Origin: Clostridia bacterium
GTDB lineage: Bacteria; Bacillota; UBA994; PWPR01
Reading direction: 5' to 3'
DNA length: 11,145 nt
Assembly (NCBI GenBank): GCA_003557085.1
Contig: PWPR01000024.1
Coordinates: forward strand, 1 to 11,145
Part shown: piece by piece, positions 7,547-11,145 of the stretch
Position numbering within the stretch: position 1 is the first letter of the stretch
Layout of the letters: the number at the start of each line of letters is the position of its first letter
The notes under the pieces: generated by a model
Seen by the model: only the letters and a program-made list of their open reading frames with translations
The model's database searches: none
What the model was told of the DNA's origin: nothing
Made by a program: the position numbers and the translations under genes

Positions 7547-8461
7547 TTATTCACCTAACCCAATTGGTTTATTAATTATTATTACTTGAGAAGTTGATAT
7601 CATTAAAATGAAATAATTAACTGCGATGAGAAGCTGCCCCATTATTGTGCTAGTCAAGTAATAATACATCTCATAAAACGCCAATCTCATTACAAAAGGT
7701 GTTAAAGCAGCAATTAGAACCAATTGGAAATGCTCTTTATAAAACTTATCTCTATAAATTTCAAAATTATTGATACTCTTTTGCGCATCTGTCATCTCGC
7801 TAACTACTGCAGGTAACACCTTAATATAGTCTCTATCATCGACACACTGAACAACTACATTACACCATCTATAAAAGTAATAATTGTTAATTCCTTCTTT
7901 AAGCTTATCAACCCCCTTTACTAAATCTGAATCAATAACATCTGCTCTTACCAAAAACTCTGCAAACACCTCCCTAATACTTTTTGGTATTCTGTGCAGA
8001 TTGTCTCTTATTGATTTAATTAAGTCATGATTTTTTACATAATGACTTGTTATCATTGATAATGCAAAGTTGAGATCTTTATTAATTGTTGTTAAATATG
8101 AGTAGTAATTAAATAACAGTACATGGTAAGCTAGATATATCATACCGATGGGAATCAATACTGCTAATAAGTAATTTTTAGAGTAAGCAAAAGCTAAAAA
8201 TACCAGTGAAGTAACTATACCTAAGACTTGAACTGCCTCTATATAAGTAATCTTGCTCTTTGTCTGTATAAAAATGTACTCTATTTTTTCAAGCTTTACT
8301 TTTACTTCTCCAAAAGCAACTTTGCTCAATGCATAGTTGAAAATACTTGTATTGAGTTTTCTGACTTTTCTTAATATTACTAGCGGCAACCTTAATATGT
8401 AAAAACCCCAAAGTGCATCCATTGATATTAAAAGAAATAAAAACAGTAAAAGGTTAATCAT
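7547..8461 (-). CDS. tadB: TadB-like inner-membrane platform protein (T2SSF family)
   Basis: A 304-residue protein. The frame is open back to ATG 8513-8515, which would give 322 residues and a 62-base overlap with the ATPase gene. I prefer ATG 8459-8461: it has GGAG (8467-8470) five bases upstream and overlaps the ATPase stop by only 8 bases. The protein begins with a hydrophobic helix (MINLLLFLFLLIS), then a basic cytosolic part. Two TM helices follow around residues 75-120 (VLGIVTSLVFLAF, LLAVLIPIGMIYLAY), then a helical cytosolic domain, and two C-terminal TM helices (~240-295). The cytosolic domain includes SMITSHYVKNHDLIKSIRDNL-like helices typical of T2SSF proteins. It should pair with the TadC-like product as the assembly platform. 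Assignment as B rather than C rests on gene order. Confidence 0.8.
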   Translation of the reverse strand: MINLLLFLFLLISMDALWGFYILRLPLVILRKVRKLNTSIFNYALSKVAFGEVKVKLEKIEYIFIQTKSKITYIEAVQVLGIVTSLVFLAFAYSKNYLLAVLIPIGMIYLAYHVLLFNYYSYLTTINKDLNFALSMITSHYVKNHDLIKSIRDNLHRIPKSIREVFAEFLVRADVIDSDLVKGVDKLKEGINNYYFYRWCNVVVQCVDDRDYIKVLPAVVSEMTDAQKSINNFEIYRDKFYKEHFQLVLIAALTPFVMRLAFYEMYYYLTSTIMGQLLIAVNYFILMISTSQVIIINKPIGLGE

Positions 8462-9860
8462 TAGTGCTCCAATTCTTACCGGCATATTTCTTAACAATCT
8501 CTTGTGAGCAACCATTTCTAAACAACCTATTGGCTAGCTTATTGCTAATTGGATTTACCCTAATGTGTTCCCCTTGCACTTTACTTATATTTCCCTTGTT
8601 ATCAAACTCTATATTTTTAACATGAAACTTATAAAGGGTTTTACCATATATCCTTTTTTTAGCATCATCATATCCTTTGACTTCAAATATCTCAATATAC
8701 TTTCTTGTATAGTCTGGCAATTGAGCTTTGAACACCATAAGTGGGAATGCTGAGATTATAAACTTCATTAAAAGAGATTCACTTAGCTGAGAATTTTTCA
8801 TCATACACATGCTCAAGATCCTATCATATGCTTCAATTGCGCTATTTGCATGCAGCCCGGTTAATATTGCATGACCAGTTCTACCTGCTTCTACAGCTAT
8901 CAACGCAGCTTCATCTCTTATCTCAGCAGGCACTATAATATCAGGATGAAATCTCAATGCCGTTTTGAGGAGGTTAGTAAAAGCTATACTCCTGCTGGGA
9001 TCATCACTTTCTCTGGTTTTTGTAAAAATCACTCTATTGTTATAGTCATCTTCAACAAATGTTTCTCTCGTGTCTTCAATAACAAAAATTCTCTTGCTTT
9101 TAGAAAACGTTGCTATTAAAGAAGCTATATCAGAGGTTTTTCCTGAAGAAGTTCCCCCAGCAATTCCTACGCTTACTCCATGAGATAGGCATGTTACTAA
9201 AAATTCGAACTCTTCTTTTAAACAAGTACCAGTTTTAACATACTCTTCAATCTCAAAGACTTTAGCTTTTTGCTTTCTTATGGAAAACACTACACCAATG
9301 TCCTCGTCAACTATGGGAGCAATCATAGCAGATATCCTAGTACCAGAAGATATATAGCTATCCCCAATGGGTTGTTTTTCGTCTAGAATTACTCCTCCTA
9401 TCCTCATCATCTTCTTAATAATATTTACACCCTGCTTAATGTTATTGAATCGGTCTGGTATTTTCCTCCAGCCAGTCTCACTAACAATCTCAATATCTTT
9501 CCAGGAGTTGCCATTTATTTCTTCAATTTGATTGTCATAAATGTACTGTTCTAAAAAGGCAAACCCCACTAAATCATCAAAAAGCCTATTTACTAACTCT
9601 TCAAAGTTTATGCTATAAGTTTCCTTTTCTTTATTATTAAGATACAATCTTATTAAATCTTTAATATTACTCTTGGTATCCTCGTTATCAAGCATAATAA
9701 GAAGCTCTTCTGAAAAATTAGTGCTTAGCCAGTTCCTCATATCTTCCACCAAATCACCATACATAACTCCATCTATTGCATCATCTTCGTTGACTTTACT
9801 ACTCATTTCATCTATTAGATCATAAATGCTCTTATTTTTTATGCTAAACTTCCTCCTCAC
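8454..9860 (-). CDS. cpaF: TadA/CpaF-type secretion ATPase powering pilus assembly
   Basis: A 468-residue cytoplasmic ATPase of the type II/IV secretion superfamily; hexamers hydrolyse ATP to drive pilin assembly. Motifs in order: an N-terminal helical region (1-100), the CpaF N-domain (QIEEINGN, ~111-118; GTRISAMIAPI, ~173-183), Walker A GGTSSGKT (235-242), the Asp box RIFVIEDTRE (257-266), the Walker B region DIIVPAEIRDEAA (307-319), and the His box GRTGHAILTGLHANS (326-340). Length fits the family (~400-480). The start GTG 9858-9860 is the first possible start after an in-frame TAA; AGGAA lies 10 bases upstream. A much better AGGAGG lies just inside the gene at codons 2-3. The first in-frame ATG is codon 19. 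The gene begins 1 base after the MinD-like gene ends and overlaps the start of tadB. The missing second Gly in Walker A (S in place of G) and the PAE in place of GE variants are noted. Confidence 0.93.
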   Translation of the reverse strand: MRRKFSIKNKSIYDLIDEMSSKVNEDDAIDGVMYGDLVEDMRNWLSTNFSEELLIMLDNEDTKSNIKDLIRLYLNNKEKETYSINFEELVNRLFDDLVGFAFLEQYIYDNQIEEINGNSWKDIEIVSETGWRKIPDRFNNIKQGVNIIKKMMRIGGVILDEKQPIGDSYISSGTRISAMIAPIVDEDIGVVFSIRKQKAKVFEIEEYVKTGTCLKEEFEFLVTCLSHGVSVGIAGGTSSGKTSDIASLIATFSKSKRIFVIEDTRETFVEDDYNNRVIFTKTRESDDPSRSIAFTNLLKTALRFHPDIIVPAEIRDEAALIAVEAGRTGHAILTGLHANSAIEAYDRILSMCMMKNSQLSESLLMKFIISAFPLMVFKAQLPDYTRKYIEIFEVKGYDDAKKRIYGKTLYKFHVKNIEFDNKGNISKVQGEHIRVNPISNKLANRLFRNGCSQEIVKKYAGKNWSTND

Positions 9861-9861
9861 T

Positions 9862-10554
9862 TCATTTTATTTCCTGGGCAATTTTCTTTGCAGTTTTAAA
9901 AAACTTTCTGTTACTCCGCTTACTAGTAGTAATACCTCTCAGAGCATGCAATTTTAACAGCTTGTTTTCTTTGATTTGATGTGCAAAATTAATTCCAAGC
10001 TGCTGCTCTATGATTTTTGAGCTAATTTTCTTACTTGACATATTTAGTATGTATGAAGCTTTCTCATTTATTTTAAGCTTACTCATCAACATAATGTTAG
10101 AACAGTAGAAAGCTAAGCTTTCTAGCTCTGGTTTTACAAGAAAGTAAACTTCATCAGCCCTTATCAATGCCTGCCTTGTAATAACATGATTATAGTTTGA
10201 CTCACAATCTATAATAAGAATTTGATGCTTATCATTTACATAGTCTATTAGATTTGCAACTTGTTCATCTGTGATATGGCTAGACATTATGCTATGTTCT
10301 TTTAAAGACATATCATAAATACTAAGCTTTTTATTATCACTATAGCTGTGATTAATGCCTGTTTGGCTAGGATCTCTTAAGGCTCTGAATATAGAATGCT
10401 TTTTAACAACATCACTAAAGAACAAAGATATTGTTGGAGATAACAAGCAAGCACTCATAATTGCGACTCGTTTATCCTTCGATAGCAAATCTGCTATGTT
10501 AACAGCTATAGTTGTTTTGCCAGCACCTTTGCTGCCCCATATTGCAATTATCAA
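9862..10554 (-). CDS. cpaE: Short MinD/ParA-like ATPase in the TadZ/CpaE position
   Basis: A 230-residue protein starts at TTG 10552-10554, with AAGGAG (10565-10570) 10 bases upstream and an in-frame TGA just before it, so no longer version exists in this frame. A Walker A loop GSKGAGKTT (7-15) and a Walker B-like strand ILIIDCES (112-119) place it in the SIMIBI P-loop class with MinD/ParA/TadZ. TadZ/CpaE proteins localise Tad pilus machines to a cell position. Differences: the N-terminal receiver-like domain of classical TadZ/CpaE (~130 residues) is absent, and the signature Lys of the deviant Walker A (KGGxGKT) is replaced, since the motif here reads SKGAGKT. The switch I region (SACLLSPT) also lacks the usual Asp. 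The C-terminus is basic and Lys-rich. Its position between CpaB and CpaF supports the call; the mechanism may differ from canonical TadZ. Confidence 0.8.
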   Translation of the reverse strand: MIIAIWGSKGAGKTTIAVNIADLLSKDKRVAIMSACLLSPTISLFFSDVVKKHSIFRALRDPSQTGINHSYSDNKKLSIYDMSLKEHSIMSSHITDEQVANLIDYVNDKHQILIIDCESNYNHVITRQALIRADEVYFLVKPELESLAFYCSNIMLMSKLKINEKASYILNMSSKKISSKIIEQQLGINFAHQIKENKLLKLHALRGITTSKRSNRKFFKTAKKIAQEIK

Positions 10555-10564
10555 CGACTCTCAT

Positions 10565-10570
10565 CTCCTT
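10565..10570 (-). promoter_or_regulatory. Ribosome binding site deciding the TTG start of the CpaE-like gene
   Basis: AAGGAG overlaps the TAA stop of the preceding cpaB-like gene (10569-10571). The nearby ATG at 10562-10564 is out of frame with the ATPase, so the in-frame TTG at 10552-10554, 10 bases downstream, is the start. Confidence 0.65.
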
Positions 10571-11144
10571 AACTTCTATCTATTAAGATAAAATGCAACT
10601 TGCTTGAATTATCAAGCTCAATGAGTTTTACTGCTTGCTCCATACTGCATTTTATAATAATAGCTTCTGGCATTACGTTTCGACTATCGACAACATTAAA
10701 TATGTCTCTTCTAGAACTGCTAATGCTTTGCCCTTGTCTATCTACTACATCATAAACATATAAGCTTTCTAGATTATCCTTAACTTTTAAACTTTCACCT
10801 CTGACATAACTCAATGCAGCTACTAGGTCACCAGGCTGTACTTTTCCAGCAACACTTTCCGCCAAACCATTAAACTTGAGAGAAACAAGTACAAAATCTT
10901 CTATAAAAGGATCTTTTGTGTGAACGATCTCGTCAAGCACCTTTTTAAAAGTAATAATATCCCCTTGGAATATTTGACTAATAGCAAATTTATCTGTTTG
11001 GATATAGTCCTTAAAGTAATCTTCTGGCAACTCTGTGCGACGCATATATCTAATCTCAGTATTGTCTTTATCCAAAGCTTCATAAGGTTCAATATCCTCT
11101 GATGCTATTAAAACTCTTACTATTTCATACTCAATTTTATTTAA
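10569..11144 (-). CDS. cpaB: CpaB/RcpC-like SAF-domain pilus assembly protein (5' end outside window)
   Basis: The frame stays open to the window edge, so the TTG at 11073-11075 is not likely to be the true start. About 191 residues are visible. They begin with IVRVLIASEDIEPYEAL, which fits the CpaB SAF pattern (hydrophobic strand, then AxxDIxxxxxL), and continue to ELPEDYF. The region VSLKFNGLAESVAGKVQPGDLVAAL (~residue 105-130 of the visible part) matches the conserved 'PGD' strand of CpaB/RcpC proteins. The N-terminal membrane anchor expected ahead of the SAF domain must lie upstream of 11145. In Gram-negative Tad systems CpaB works with the secretin; in Gram-positive loci its partner is unknown, with an envelope or cell-wall role likely. 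It ends 14 bases before the TTG start of the ATPase gene, whose ribosome binding site shares its stop codon. Family call from pattern recognition only. Confidence 0.72.
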   Translation of the reverse strand, partial: LNKIEYEIVRVLIASEDIEPYEALDKDNTEIRYMRRTELPEDYFKDYIQTDKFAISQIFQGDIITFKKVLDEIVHTKDPFIEDFVLVSLKFNGLAESVAGKVQPGDLVAALSYVRGESLKVKDNLESLYVYDVVDRQGQSISSSRRDIFNVVDSRNVMPEAIIIKCSMEQAVKLIELDNSSKLHFILIDRS

Positions 11145-11145
11145 A

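Noticed and set aside
11073..11075. TTG as the start of the cpaB-like protein
   Set aside because: The frame remains open to the window edge and the upstream residues (IVRVLIASEDIEPYEA) form the conserved start of the SAF domain, so the true start is beyond 11145.
10901..11092. 63-residue minus-strand frame overlapping the cpaB-like gene
   Set aside because: It is a different frame of the same strand as the SAF-domain protein, which has recognisable CpaB motifs; the alternative product shows none.
6164..11102. Several short plus-strand open frames of 60-82 codons (6164-6376, 7100-7294, 7373-7558, 8565-8753, 8871-9119, 10355-10591, 10920-11102)
   Set aside because: All are antisense to well-supported pilus genes, have no recognisable domain and no convincing start sites; they are antisense shadows.
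1..11145. CRISPR arrays, tRNA genes, insertion sequences or long DNA repeats
   Set aside because: I found no regularly spaced direct repeats, cloverleaf-like sequence, transposase motifs or flanking inverted repeats; I could not run a computational repeat search.

Overview
The window carries one minus-strand, AT-rich gene cluster that looks like a compact Tad/Flp-type (type IVc) pilus assembly operon. Downstream of it, across a clear intrinsic terminator, lies the start of a housekeeping gene for threonine synthase. Base composition, strong AGGAGG-type ribosome binding sites, frequent TTG/GTG starts and AGA/ATA-rich codon use suggest a low-GC Gram-positive, probably clostridial, organism. No outer-membrane secretin or other Gram-negative Tad part is present within the window, although the operon is cut at its 5' end. 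The organism assignment is an inference.

Reading in the direction of transcription (right to left): the 3' part of a CpaB/RcpC-like SAF protein (10569-11144, entering from outside the window); a short MinD/ParA-like ATPase in the TadZ/CpaE position (9862-10554); the TadA/CpaF secretion ATPase (8454-9860); two polytopic T2SSF-type membrane proteins, TadB-like (7547-8461) and TadC-like (6688-7542); a 68-residue Flp-like pilin (6471-6677); two single-TM pseudopilin-like proteins (6023-6448 and 5607-6035); and a giant exported 1531-residue protein (971-5566) with Ig/PKD-like beta regions and a von Willebrand factor A (VWA) domain. Genes are separated by a few bases or overlap, so the block is almost certainly one transcript. 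A hairpin followed by a U-run at 924-962 ends it. Beyond that, 1-853 encodes the N-terminal ~284 residues of ThrC on the same strand.

Expected division of labour (from known Tad systems): CpaF powers assembly, TadB/TadC form the inner-membrane platform, the TadZ-like ATPase localises the machine, the 68-residue protein forms the fibre after prepilin-peptidase cleavage, and the two larger single-TM proteins act as minor pilins or initiators. The giant VWA protein is the most unusual element. Its VWA fold carries an intact DxSxS metal site but is split by a ~170-residue Tyr-rich insertion. This recalls pilus-tip adhesins in which VWA domains carry inserted arms. I propose it is a tip or surface adhesin of this pilus.

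No CRISPR, tRNA, rRNA, IS element or large DNA repeat was seen. The plus strand carries no convincing genes. The only stretch without a gene is 854-970 (117 bases); it holds the terminator and a weak candidate thrC promoter.
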